From positions 4,087,001 through 4,151,000 of the forward strand of contig JAQGEQ010000192.1 of NCBI GenBank assembly GCA_034620365.1: a stretch of 64,000 nucleotides of DNA, written 5' to 3'. Positions 1-12,234 of the stretch are shown in pieces (within the stretch, counting starts at the first letter, position 1; each line of letters begins with the position of its first letter). A program made the translations under genes and the position numbers. This DNA comes from Pegea sp. RAD2-039 (taxonomy: Eukaryota > Chordata > Thaliacea > Salpida > Salpidae). The notes beneath the pieces are model-generated. The model was not told the DNA's origin and ran no database searches. It saw only the letters and a program-made list of their open reading frames with translations.

Positions 1-3000
1 TAACGAGATTTTGATCAGACATAACGGACGAGGACTCGGTAAGTTTCTAAACAAGACTTCTTACAGTTTTATAAATTGATAAATAAAGTGTTTTCTGTCA
101 AAAAATATCTAAAAAGACCAAATTAAGACAACTTGTATTTGTAAGTACAAATTGTTAACTAAAAACTATTTATCGGGTTTTACTGATTAGTTGAAATTTA
201 ACTTTTAGAAAATTGACCGTAGATGACAGTAATTAGCAACAATTTTCATTTCATTAGGCGCTGGGTGGTTTATTGAAAGTTTAAGATTAGCATACACCGG
301 TTTGAATCATTTTGAATCGGTTTTTGAATCTAAACGTTGGTTAGATGATCACGTGGGCTGTAGAAAATGCAAGAAAAGTTTTCGGTGTATTGGAAAAATC
401 GAAACTTTCAAAAAATGGTTAGAATTAACCTCATCAAAAAGTTAGTAACAGCTTACTGAATGATCATTTCATCTTTTTAAGAAATAGTTTTGATACTAGC
501 TTGAAATAAAAATAAAAAGAGCCATAAAAAACTTACAGCTTGTATTTTTAAAGATTATTCACCACTATATGAAGCAACTATAAATGCTGATGAAGTCATG
601 ATAGAAGCAAATATGAAAGTTAATCTATTTGGTGTAATATGTGATACACATGGTGGTACTAGTGGTAGGTTTTCACTTGGCGAATGGTCACCAGGTGGCG
701 CTAAACAGCAACGATGTATTGTGAATATTACAAAAGTTAAAGAGTTCTCAAAGCTTCGGTAAACGAGTCTTTCAGTGACAATAAATTAAGTGTTAAGTTT
801 ATCTAGTGAATAAAATACTACTTAATCTCTAATAGTATAATTTACCTTACTTTTTTACTGGTTTTTTACTATATGGCTATAATAAAAAAGTGAACAAAAC
901 ACAACATTGATTTTATTTCATACTCTAAAATATTTATCACTAATTTTTTTCTATATCTTACATTTATGCCAGTAATGTTATTGAATATTACAGTATATAC
1001 ATTGCCAGCACACAAAAAGATATAAATTTGTTTATCAATGACATGCAATTGAGGAATGAAATTACTGGTGCGGCACATTATTTTCAAGTTAATCAGAAAT
1101 TTCAAACAAAAGTTGGAGAAACCGTTAGAGAGCTTCCAGTCCTCCAAAGTAATGGATGTTATTCTCTTGGTTAGTAGGAAGTTTAAAATATCAAATTAGC
1201 TTTTTAATGCTTTAAGAAATTTGTTAGATATCACATTTATGACTTTTCAGAAATAATTTTATGATGCTAAAGATAAATTTTATAAAGTCGATTTTTTAAA
1301 TTATAATTAAATGAAAAATTGTTTTTGATTAGAATACACATATCTTATATATCTCACAATTTCGAATGACGAATTGTTAAAGTTCTCAAAGAGAGTTCTT
1401 AGACTAAACTTAATTGGATCTAATAGTGATTCAGGTTACAGGGATTTGATTTTTTGGTGGGTTGAAGTTATTTGTCAGTAAATTGCAACTAAGTAATCAT
1501 TTATACATTAGAACAGTTTAATGAAAAAATCACATTTTAAAATATTTGGAGGTTATACATTAATGAAAAATTGCTTTGAATAGAAATTGCTTTTTCTTTT
1601 TTCATATAAATTTATTGTTTTTTTTTCAGTTTAAAACTTTTTAATGCTAACAAATTAGCTGAAGGATTTATGTTTGAGGTAAAAGCAATTGATATAGGAA
1701 AATTACAAGCAGTTAAGTTGGTGGTTGATGAAACAGAAAATGGTTTGTAATTCCCCTTTTGAAAGTTTATTGTACAACTTTTAAAGTAATATTAAGTTAA
1801 AAAAGCTAAAAATAAATAATTTGTTCACTAATTACTTGATTTTCTATTAATAATTTTACAATTACAAAATCGTGACTGACTTCTTATTGGAAACAATCAT
1901 TTAAAATGGTTATAAAACATATTTCAAATTCAAATATCCATCTATTGTCTTAGAATTATAAAGTGAAAATTAGCAACAGTTAACAACATCAATTTTATAA
2001 TCGAAGGAATGAAAGAATCTATTAGAGTTGAAGTCCTTCAAATATTTAGTAAACCACCAGAAAATTTTGAAGCAAACGAAGAATATAAGAAAGGCTATTT
2101 TGAAATTGTTGATGTCTGGCGCCATGCTTTACAATTATCTCGTGAATATATATTTCCTGTAACTTATCGAGCACCAAACGCTGATGATGCCAAACATATT
2201 TTCACCGAAACTTTCGAAACTCCAGTTTCTACTTCATCACTTCCTTCAGACGGAACCTGGTTATTAACGATTACTACTAAAGAGGAAGTAAACTTCAGTT
2301 AATTAATTTCAATTAAAATAAATCTATCTTTTTTACTAAAAGGTACGCAATCTGCTGAATATAACCGTCGAAATTGTTGGTGCAAATAAGAGATTTGTTT
2401 CAAATAGTTTATCTCAATACGCAGTCAATGAATCAAACATCAACCAACGATCATTTGGTGTCTACTTGCAAAGTTATCTATTTAAACTTGGAGTTTATTT
2501 TGGTGATCTTACTCAACTTAAGTTAAACCTTGACAGAGAAGCCCAATTATTGAAAGTTAGTTATAAGAATCAAATTATATTTTAGATGGTTTAGAAATAA
2601 ATGTTTACTTTTGAGTGGCTTATTATTAAATTTTTAAAAATGCTAGGAACAGAAACATTGATTATCATAAGTTTACTGATGACTAATTCTTAATAAAATT
2701 TTGAAGACTAACAATTATAGCTTTTGATGTTTTGAAATTTTTAAAATTTGTTTGTAACAATAATGACTCTTTATATCGAGTTTTATTTAAACTATTAAGA
2801 CGGCTAACAACAACGATAAGCTTACTGATTGCTATCCACAACACAGCCTATTACCGAATGACAACGATTTATATGAGGATGATGTTTAACACATTTACGT
2901 CAGCGGCAAAATACTTTACTGTCATAAACTCATTTAACTTCTTTTGTGAAATTATCAAACTATGATTTATTTGAAATGATTTTTTCAATTGAATTTCAGG

Positions 3001-6000
3001 TAAAGTTAAAAGATCAAATAACTGGACAAGAATTTCTTTTTCATGTTACAAACAATTTCTGTGGAGACTATATTGAAAAAGAAAGTGGCGAAAATAATAA
3101 AATATACTTTAATTTTCCATTACTGAAGCCAGGCCAGTTAGTCGAGTTCAAACAAACTATTGCAGTAGGTTTATTTAATATTACACAAGTTACTTTATAC
3201 CTTCAAAACAACATCAAAACATTTTTATCAACGATACTTTAGAAGAATTGTTTTCAAATCCTACTAATATATTTTTCTAAGAAATTGATTTTTACTTTTT
3301 AAAAATATTTTCCGGTTATTATACTTCGACGAGTAGAAATTTATGAAATATATTGATTATTCAGTTAAAAGTGAGAACTGGTCAGCATCCGGCAGCTAGC
3401 ACTAATGCGAATGTGATGATAAAAATTACTGGCAGCAAAGGCGAGACCAACCTAATTCACTTAAACCAATGTTCAAATACTGATGGAAAATCTAAATTTA
3501 GATTATTTAAAAAGGTTTAACTATATATGAATTTAATAATTCTACAATAATTGAACCTTTTACGGGTTTTCACATCAAATAGTTTTTATGTAACTCTTTA
3601 ATTCATTTTTTATGGTTTTATAGCAAATTTTATACTTTAAAAATTTCTTGCCTTTTTAAAATATGGTAAGAAATATTTTTCATCAAACTTTATTGATAAA
3701 TCATAATAAGTTGGAATATTTACATCTGCTGTTCAGGGTGGTTTGGACAAGTTTAAAGTACAGTTGAATAACATAATTGGAACACCAAAAAATATATTAT
3801 TATCACATGATGGGGTTGGATTGGGTTCGGGATGGTTTGTGGAAGACGTTGTAATAACTTTACATAACAGTACTGATCATGTTTTCAAATGTCATCGGTA
3901 AAAGTTCATCATTTGTTAAGCCTAAAAACTCATTAAAGCTTTAAAGGTTCTTCTAAAGTGACTTACATAATATATTATTACTAATGGTTTCAACAGATGG
4001 TTAGAAAAGGAGCTTACTGGCAATTCAAACCAACAGTTGTTTACCTTAACAGCAACTATTCAAAAACAAGTGAAAAAAGAGAAAGCTCGACAGGAAGATG
4101 TTATTTGCAGTGTCAGTTTTATCAAAGAAGCCATTTATTTACAAGTTAATATTTTATTGAATACTTATTTACATAGGTCAATTCCTTCAACGAAAAATAA
4201 ATTTTTTAATTCAAATATTTCTGAATAAAATGAATTTTCAATAAGTTGCAAAGTTTAAAGTAATTCTAAATTTATTTTTAGAACTTGAAGTATAACTTTA
4301 TTACCTGTTTTGATGATGGTTCTCTTTGCAAAGTGGAAAGATTTGTTTCTAATTTAATTGAAGATGAGTTTAATCTATTAACGTTATCAAAAGGAAACGA
4401 AAAACAAGTAATCAAACTGCAAATTGAAATAAGAAATGAACACAATGAACCACAAAGAATCTGGCCTTTTCAAAAGGTGATATCTTCAGCAACATTTAAG
4501 TATTTTATTTTATTGCTAGTAGTAACACTTTCTCACAGATATGCTTATTTGATCAAACTTCTTGTGATCTGATAACTTTTCTATGTGAAGATTCAGAAAA
4601 AACACAAACTAATATTCGAGAATTTCCATTTTTGCATGATGATCAGATATTATCAGCAGGTCTTTTGAATTTCGATTAACTTTTAATATTAATTTTCTTT
4701 ATTGCTTACAACTTTTAAATTTATTTAATTTTTTTCTTTTTAATTCTTTCTTTTTTCACTTTTTTTAAATCAATAATAATTGTTTCTTAAAGCAATTTTC
4801 TAATTAGTCATCCTAAGAATAAGTGGCTGATAAATACTATTGATTGGTGGGTTAGTTGTACAACTAACAAATATATGTCTTACTGTAAGATCATCTGACA
4901 CTTTATATGACTTTTAGTGATTCCTTATTATGTTATATTGGAAACATGTAAAACAGCATCGATAAACTGTTATATAACTCAAATATTTATTGAACTTTTT
5001 GACAAAAATGGACTTTCTTCAGGATTACGTGAAATCTATAAGTCAAATGAGGTTTGAAAAAACAAATTTCTTCTATTTTCATTTCCAATTTGAATAAAAC
5101 CAAAACAAAATTGTATCTACATAAAAATAGAGCAAGTTGATGATAAAGCCATCGAGTCAACATAAATTTCAAATAGAAATGGTGGAGTTTTCTGGACCAG
5201 TTGACCATATCAATATCAAGTTTAAAGGGTTGTCAACTGATAACTTTTGGGTTTTAGACAAAGTAAAAGTTATATCTGGAAATGATAGCTTGCAACAACA
5301 ATGTTTTGCATGTAACAAGTAAAGTTGCATTATCATTATTCGATTTATAGCTTAATAATTAAACATTTAAATTGTTAATTTTTTTCAGAAAAATAACAAA
5401 TGAAACTGTTTTGCTTAAAAAGTCAAGTATTTGTCAGATAAGTTTAAAAAGTATTAATTCGATGAAGTCAAACGAAACATATATAGTTGATTTAATTTGG
5501 TCATTATGCACTCCAAGCATACATTCAAGTTTTTTTAAGCATCTATTTGTTAAATTAGTCGGTAGTAAAAGTTTTAGTAGCTCTGATAAACTTTCATTCG
5601 GTCGTATTGACAGTTCGTGCAACACAGTAGCCAACTCTGTAAAAGTAAGAAGTTTACATTTTATTTAATAAAATCTTTCTTAAAACTTTATATAAGAATC
5701 AATAATACAGCTGTACGTAATCACTGCATTAAATTACATGTAGATTACAGTTAATAAAAGGAATTTCGGATATTTAAAGTTTGTCAGAATTGGCATTAAT
5801 GTAACAAAACAAAAATTAAAATGTAAAACTGTTCCATGTTTAGAAAACATTTTCATTTGCAACAAGCAAAATGGTTTTAAGTACAGGTTAGAAGTTGTTT
5901 GTTAAAATCAATAAATTTTTATAAGCTTATTAGGTTTTAGTATAGATAAATTTTTTATGAAAATATTACTAGCTACAAGTTAACATAAATATATTTCAAA

Positions 6001-6700
6001 TTTGATCTTATAGTTTTTTAATCGAAGAAAATTTCTATTCAACAAATGAAATTGCAACAAACATAATAGATGTAGTCGCTGCTTTACCAAATCAACCAAT
6101 CAGAGAAATCATAAAGGTGCTGTTAAATCATTTAAGAGAATATTTAGTTTTTTCTCTTAATGAAAACTATATGAAATAATTGTGAAAGGTAAATAATCAA
6201 GTTTTTTTCCAGAAATGTGATTACGAACTAATGATTGAAGGAAAATGTTTTGAGGAAGAACCTTATTCATATGTGAATATTATTGGAAATGATGGTGAAA
6301 CTGGAAATAGGTGGCTCAAAAAAGATGATAAAACGCTAAAAGAAAATGTTTTTCGGTTTTCAAGCGTATGCACAGGAGAACTAAAAACGGTTCAATAATT
6401 AGATTTTTGCTAAAAGGAATTTTAATGATGATTCCATAACCAAAATCTACAGTTTATTCTAATATATTTTTCATATATCAAATAACTTTATATTTTCAGC
6501 TTGATCTTGGCTTTATTATGAAAACAAAAGTTTGGAAAGTTGATTTGATAAAAATCACAACAAGCTTGTCGTCAAAGTGGTTCATATTTAAGCCTAAAAG
6601 GTAAGTTTCTCTATTACAAATTTATTTTCAAATATGTATTTAAATGTTACTACTGTTATTTTACACTTTTATTTTTCAATGAAAAATATATATCAGCTGA
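1..6700 (+). CDS. PLAT-repeat protein, LOXHD1-like (5' end missing)
   Basis: Exons read by splice sites: 1-38, 258-about 350, about 538-758, 1009-1169, 1333-1456, 1630-1742, 2007-2287, 2343-2555, 3000-3164, 3365-3514, 3737-3897, 3997-4144, 4282-4476, 4539-4659, 4918-5051, 5131-5318, 5389-5651, 5751-5886, 6014-6116, 6213-6365, 6500-6600 and a tiny terminal exon 6697-6700 ending in TGA. Phase is continuous from 1009 to 6700; the joins before 758 are less certain. The product is a string of about eight or nine PLAT beta-sandwich domains. Diagnostic pieces are LIRHNGRGLG followed by AGWFIESLRL (exons 1-2), LKVRTGQHPAASTNANVMIK (exon 3365) and SHDGVGLGSGWFVEDVVI (exon 3737). PLAT domains bind lipid or membrane protein partners; LOXHD1, the animal protein built this way, works in hair cells. 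No lipoxygenase or membrane segment is seen in this part. The repeats are quite divergent, so orthology to LOXHD1 is inference. The terminal 4-base exon is the weakest call. Confidence 0.8.
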
Positions 6701-8425
6701 CATAAATGCAACTAAAAGTAATTAAAATAAAAGTTTAATGTATATGTTGAAATGTAAGACTTGATATACCCATATTTTTTTAACAAATAAAACTACTAAA
6801 TTAATCCATTCAATTCAAGAATTTCCTCCACATTTTAGTGGTCTCTGTTTATCATTTACTTTCAAAAGCAAAAATGTTTTGACTTTTTATTTTCTATGTC
6901 TCATGTTATCTTTAATATCAGATTTGACAATTAATTTTCTTATTTTAATTTGTAAAACTCTTAAATAATGAAAGGTTTGCTTTTTGGTATTTATTTATTG
7001 TCAATATATTTTTAGTCTATAAATAATTACTTGAAATAAACATTGTTTCTCACTAAATAAGACTGCTGCTGTTGATAAATAAATAATTTAGTTTTTGCCA
7101 AAGGTCACTCGTGAAAAAGAAAAATGGATGTACTGAAATTTCATTTTATCTTTCACATGTTAAAGAAACAAAGTAGTTAATTTGTTTATGATATAAAATC
7201 GACATCTGAAAATATTTCAACTTTGAAAACTTTGTACCTCTTTTTCTAATTTTGTCAAACTATTTTCTTATTTTTCAAGATTGCAAATTGCATTCAGTTT
7301 TTTTTTCAAATTTTTTGCTTAAAATGAGATTTGTTTGAAAAAGATTTCATAAATGTATTTTTTAATTATTTATTTTTCAAACATTGCTTACAACAAAACT
7401 GCATCATACAAAATGCTAATTATTTTCGAATTAAACACTTAAGTAAATGATGCTCAAAATGTAAGTTGCAACAGATATTAAAGTCAGTTTACGTATTTCA
7501 AAGCTATTGTGAATATACTAATTTCAACAAACTAGTTGTTTTAAGTAATTACTAAAACATGAAAGTATGCAAAGTAATTTCAATGAAAAATGAAATCAAG
7601 TATCTGTAAAGTGTTTGTTTTTGTTATCTTAGAGTTTCATTAATTGCTTCCATAAAATATATTTGAAGTAGATGTATTGAAGTTTGACCAAAGTACAATA
7701 AATAAATAACAAATATTTGACTTTGACTACCAAGAACTTACTTCCTTTACTTTTTATAAAGTTTAGTTATGGAATAAAACATAGTATTTCTTTTATTTGT
7801 CTTTATGTTCATATTTATTTCAATATTTTTATCACAAAATACGTTAATAGTCTTATATCTGTAAAAATTACATGTTTGAAGTCAAATTATTGACAGTAGT
7901 CAAGTTTTGAAGTGATAAAAAACACAATTTATCATTAAAAAGATCAATATTTCATTACTAATAGGAATGTAAACAGATCGTTAAGATTTTCAAAATTAAC
8001 AAAAACATATCATAGTCTATTTTCAATCTAAAAACTATACTTTTGTTTAGATTATATACATTAGATGAACAGTTATGAGAAACGAGTTTCAATGATGATG
8101 GTTAGAAATTTCACAGAAGCATTATGATAATAGCAGTAAAAATAATCAATTGTTTACGTTTTGTTGATATGAGTAATATTTAGTAGGCGTTAAATCAAAG
8201 GAAACTGAGCACTTTATTAAACATTGGATGTTTTAATTGCTAATAGAATTAAAAATCAATGAAAGTTTAAATATAATAAAATTGCAGATGGCTCCGAAAT
8301 AATAAAGAAAACAAACATATAATAATACGATGAGGAAATCTTCAGGTTATCATAAGAACTCATTTTTAGTTTTAAAATCTAATATAAGAAATAGTACAGA
8401 AAGTAAGTTTCTTCAAAGATCAAAT
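6701..8425. other. Intergenic, A+T-rich, no gene seen
   Basis: Between the end of the PLAT gene and the 3' end of the calcium sensor gene (the two genes converge). I find only short A+T-rich stretches with frequent stops in all frames. The sequence near 6725 could supply a polyadenylation signal for the PLAT gene, and the inverse TTTATT near 8213 one for the calcium sensor. Confidence 0.5.
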
Positions 8426-11328
8426 CTAACTCGTAGTTAGTTGAGAAGAAACACTTTCTTCATCAAACTTGTATTGGCCCATCGGCATCAACTTCAACAA
8501 TTTTGGATCCTTTTTAACTCCTTCAAAGAATTCTTCAGTTGTAATTTTTTCGTTGCCATCTTGATCTATCTTTTGAAAGATCATTTCTACTCTTTGATCC
8601 ACTGTTAATTCATCTCCCATAAAATCTAACATATTTTCTTCTCCAACCATCTTGTAGATAGCCTTTAATAATAACTTATTAATGAACATCTTTAAACATA
8701 GAATTTATTTTTCCAATTTATTTAAAGCAAAATGTAACAAATTGAATTTTTGATAACATTATTGTTTAAAAATATTTTTGATGTAAAAAAAAATATTTGC
8801 TAACAATTTGAATGAGTTCAAATCTAGTTGACAAAACTTTAAATATTTATATCTAGATTTTCATCTAATAGTTGTAATAATTTTACCAAATTATAATTAT
8901 AATAATATTATAATTAATTAAATTATATGTTGTGTCATATTACGGCCAATAAGTCATAAAAAAAAATATTGCTTTTTCATAAATCTTACAGATGTTTGTA
9001 AATCTACAAATAAAACCCTAAGTAGTAAATTAAATTATTGAGATCAAACTATTAAGCAACTAAAAGCAATGTTTACACGCTTTACAATAATTGAGAACTT
9101 CATTCACTACTTTTTTCTTAGTATAAAATTAATGTATTAGCTATAAAACTCAGGAAATCATGAAAGCTTTTTAGATTAGTAGTTTTTCAATTGAATTCAA
9201 GTCCAATAATAAGTTTCAGTTGTAAATTTCAAGTTAAAATATTTTTTAAAGTTTACAATTTTTTTAAGTTTATAATTAAAGCCTTTTTCAAGTAAAGTCT
9301 ATAAATGTACATAATTGTTTTTATATAAAATTAGATAAAGTTTGGATTTTAATTTTGATTTTCAAAAAAATAATAGAAAGATTTTTCTCAGCGTTGTTGA
9401 ATCCTCAAAATTTCATAGTTACATTGAATAAAAATTCTTTTTTAGGACATTATAAAGTGCATATGATAACTTAGAAAATACTAAGTTCAGTCTGTTATTT
9501 AGATATCATGATATTAAACTATTATTTTATTTCATATTTGGATTAAGTTGACAGAATAGTTATCAAAATATATCAAACCGTGAGAATTTCTTTCATTTCA
9601 ACTTTAGTTATATATCCGTCGCCATCAAGATCATACATGTTGTAGGCCCATCTCAACTTTTGCTTAAACGTACCACGTGATGTAGTTATACTTAATGCAA
9701 CCATAAATTCTCGAAAATCTAAGGTACCATCTCCATTCTTGTCAAAAGTTCTGTGAAATTCTTGTATTTAAACATATAGCATTACTTGCAGTTTCTTAAA
9801 TTTAGATTGTTCAGAAGTAGTGAAGCTTGCTTCCATTACATTTAATACTTTAGTTGAAGAACCTTTTTTATTAGATGTTTACAATTCGAAACAAAATTTA
9901 ATTGAACAATTTATACTACCACAAATATAAATAGAAATTATGTTAGATACTTATTAAAAATCGCTGATTACCAGAAAGATTACTTTTTGGTTGACTAAGA
10001 CAAAAAGTAAGTCTTAATCAAAATGTGCTCTTAGTAAACATAGCTATCATGACCAAGTGTAAACTATTATAATGTGGTTCAGATACCTAAATATAAGTTG
10101 ATTGAGAAGTTTGTTGGAATAAGATATAATCGATTTAGAAGATATTACTTTTTAGGATACTTTGGGTAGATATTGATTCGAGTATTTTTACATGACAGTT
10201 GCTATCGATTACTTGAAGGCAAGTTTCGAAAAAGCTTACTAAGAACTTTAATTGGTTTATTTGCTTAGAAATCCTCATCTTCATTTTAAGCACCTTTTAC
10301 ACTAACAGATTGGTTTAATTTTTAAACATTTTTGTAAAAATCTGAACATCAACTATTTCTTAAAATGTAAATCTTATGTTCTAGATAGTTACTAACAATT
10401 CAGTTAACGAATTAAAGAGTAACGTCAATTATGAGCTGGTGGCTTTGGAGAACCTTCGACAAATTTTAGCCTACCCTAATTAGAGGTTAAAAAAACATGT
10501 TTAAACATAACTTTTTCAAACAAAGCCTATATTAAATAATAGTTGATACTATAAAGTAGAAAACTAAAAGTATTGTTTTCATATTTAGTAATTATTCAAT
10601 TTGTCAGATAAAACTTTTAAAGGTTTTTATAAGATCAAAAGTTTTATTCAAATTGATACCATTTCTTTGTTACTATTTTGTAAATTTAATTTAAAAATTT
10701 TCAATTGCTTTGACAATAAGAAAGACAGCTATGCTCAGCATAAAATAATTGAATTAGTATGCTTCAATTAGAACAACTTAAAGCAGAAAAAACTTCAAAC
10801 TAATCTGTTATTATTTAGTTAATTGAAATTTTTTTATTGATTACGTATCAGCTACTGGAAAAGAAAAACAGTTTCTAGTCTTTTTTTCTACTAAAGTAGA
10901 TTTAAAAGTACAAATTTGACAACAAAAGCTCTAAAATGTAACAAATTGAAGGGTTTAACATTTCACAGTTACAGCACAAGCCACAACAATAAACACTTTT
11001 ATTACTTGTTATTTTAGTAACAAAAAATCTTTAAAAATGTTTTTTCCGAGTACAAAAAGTTTATTCAATCCTTCTACCAAATATTTTTAGCAAAAATTAA
11101 TAGAAACATAAAGACTAACTTGAACGAATGATCAGCAAAAGACTCTGCATCGCCCTCAGGAAAGAATCTTTTATACAATTCTTCAAATTGCTTCTTTGAT
11201 AGCTTTCCTCCAGGCTGATTTTTCTTGAAGTTCTTATAAAACAGTTTAATTTCTTGCTGAGTACAATTAGTTTGTTCAGCAAGCTCTTTAAGATCGTGTG
11301 GTGAAAGTTTTGATTTTTTCGCTCCCAT
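8426..11328 (-). CDS. Neuronal calcium sensor (hippocalcin/NCS-1/VILIP family)
   Basis: Three coding exons, 11328-11120, 9750-9579 and 8662-8426, join in frame to 205 residues, close to the roughly 190-200 of the family. The protein starts MGAKKSK, an N-myristoylation signal (Gly2, Ser6), so a calcium-myristoyl switch at membranes is expected. EF-hand 1 is degenerate, as in all NCS proteins, and the family's CPxG signature reads QPGG with the cysteine gone. EF2 ([12 protein letters not shown]) and EF3 ([12 protein letters not shown]) are canonical. EF4 ([12 protein letters not shown]) keeps the calcium ligands but has Glu where Gly is usual at loop position 6. The stretch [20 protein letters not shown] is typical of the family. 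Which paralogue this is (neurocalcin, hippocalcin, VILIP or NCS-1) cannot be settled by eye. It converges with the PLAT gene and is head to head with the small gene at 11930. Confidence 0.95.
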
Positions 11329-11336
11329 TTTTGTGG

Positions 11337-11564
11337 CTTAAAAAGTTAACAGTTTGTGATTAGAACTACAACCTAACAAACTGCTTTATAAGTATTAGAT
11401 TAACTCCAGTACTAAACTCTCAAGTTTAAAAAGATGAATATTTAAATAATAATAATAATAATACAAAAGTTAGTAGTTATAACTTTTTAGAATAAAGCTA
11501 ATTTTGTGTAACTTCAATATTTCTACTTAAAGTAAAACAAAACAAAACTCTTATAAGCTCTTAC
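11337..11564 (-). other. 5' UTR intron of the calcium sensor gene
   Basis: Nine bases upstream of the start codon there is an acceptor (TTTTTAAG, last base at 11337), and a good donor (AG|GTAAGAGC) begins at 11564. This suggests a non-coding first exon lying just above 11565, which puts the transcription start in the 11.57-11.7 kb region next to the promoter motifs. Inferred from splice consensus only. Confidence 0.5.
11445..11463. repeat. (AAT)n microsatellite
   Basis: Six AAT units inside the 5' UTR intron of the calcium sensor gene. Confidence 0.8.
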
Positions 11565-11625
11565 CTTACTAAAGTTAAAAATCTATTTTCTATAACTTCT
11601 CTTATTGCTAGCGCTGTTGTCACTG

Positions 11626-11634
11626 CCGGAAGTG
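11626..11634 (+). promoter_or_regulatory. ETS/GABP-type site
   Basis: CCGGAAGTG is the classical ETS-family core, common in bidirectional and housekeeping promoters. It sits just upstream of the inferred first exon of the calcium sensor gene. Function is inferred from motif and position. Confidence 0.4.
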
Positions 11635-11663
11635 GAGATGCATACATTTATAGAAAGAAATAG

Positions 11664-11693
11664 CCACGTGATTAAGTAATTTTAATCACGTGG
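11664..11693. promoter_or_regulatory. Perfect inverted repeat with two CACGTG E-boxes
   Basis: CCACGTGATTA is followed after 8 bases by its exact reverse complement TAATCACGTGG. Each arm carries a palindromic CACGTG box (bHLH-ZIP targets such as USF, MITF/TFE or Myc/Max). It lies between the two divergent genes at 11328 (-) and 11930 (+). Confidence 0.55.
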
Positions 11694-11772
11694 GAAATTG
11701 ACTAAATGAGTGTTAGTGCTTAAAATGTCACAACATAAACTGCTGGTAACGAGGAAAAGTAGGAGACAGCTG

Positions 11773-11782
11773 ATGACGTCAT
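11773..11782. promoter_or_regulatory. CRE (ATGACGTCAT)
   Basis: A full palindromic cAMP-response element core, TGACGTCA, extended by one symmetric base on each side. It is about 150 bases upstream of the ATG at 11930 and 80 bases from the E-box palindrome. A CREB/ATF target would suit a calcium-signalling gene, but this is inference. Confidence 0.45.
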
Positions 11783-11929
11783 GCTCTACAAGAAACTGTT
11801 TTAAAATGAAATCATTCTGTTTTTATTATCAATTATGATAACAAAAAAATAAAATCATTCGAGGACTAGATTAAGATTAGGATAGACTGGCAATCGATAA
11901 AACTGTTTTTTGTTTTTATAATTAAATAA

Positions 11930-12234
11930 ATGGAAAAATTGTTTATAACTTATGATGGGAATGGTTCTATCGATTTATTGTTTGATGGATTTACTATTGC
12001 AATGTCTTTCTTTAATTATTTAAAAGGATTTACAAATAGAAACCTTTTACAGTTGTCAGCATTGGAGTAAGCATTAATATTAAAGACTATGTTAATAAGT
12101 CAATATTTCTATGAAACAGGTGTATAAGTTTTCACTTAATAAAACTTTTCATTTCATTATGCTTTAATTACTTTTTATATAGTGCTGAAGACAAACGTAA
12201 TGAAACTTTATTAGAATATTTTTTTCAAAGTTGA
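11930..12234 (+). CDS. Putative 62-residue protein of unknown function, two exons
   Basis: ATG at 11930 opens an exon to 12066, where GA|GTAAGC is a strong donor. The acceptor TTATATAG ends at 12182 and a 52-base second exon runs to TGA at 12232-12234, in phase. The product starts MEKLFITYDGNGSIDLLFDG, has a mildly hydrophobic middle (FTIAMSFFNYL) and ends in an acidic/polar tail (AEDKRNETLLEYFFQS). AATAAAG follows about 40 bases later as a possible poly(A) signal. I do not recognise a family. Its position opposite the calcium sensor across a motif-rich spacer supports a real transcript. If the 116-base intron is retained with an upstream acceptor, an alternative 3' end is also open, so the C-terminus is uncertain. 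Confidence 0.4.

Noticed and set aside
869-1147. 92-codon minus-strand open stretch inside the PLAT gene
   Set aside because: It overlaps the PLAT exon 1009-1169 antisense and has no conserved content.
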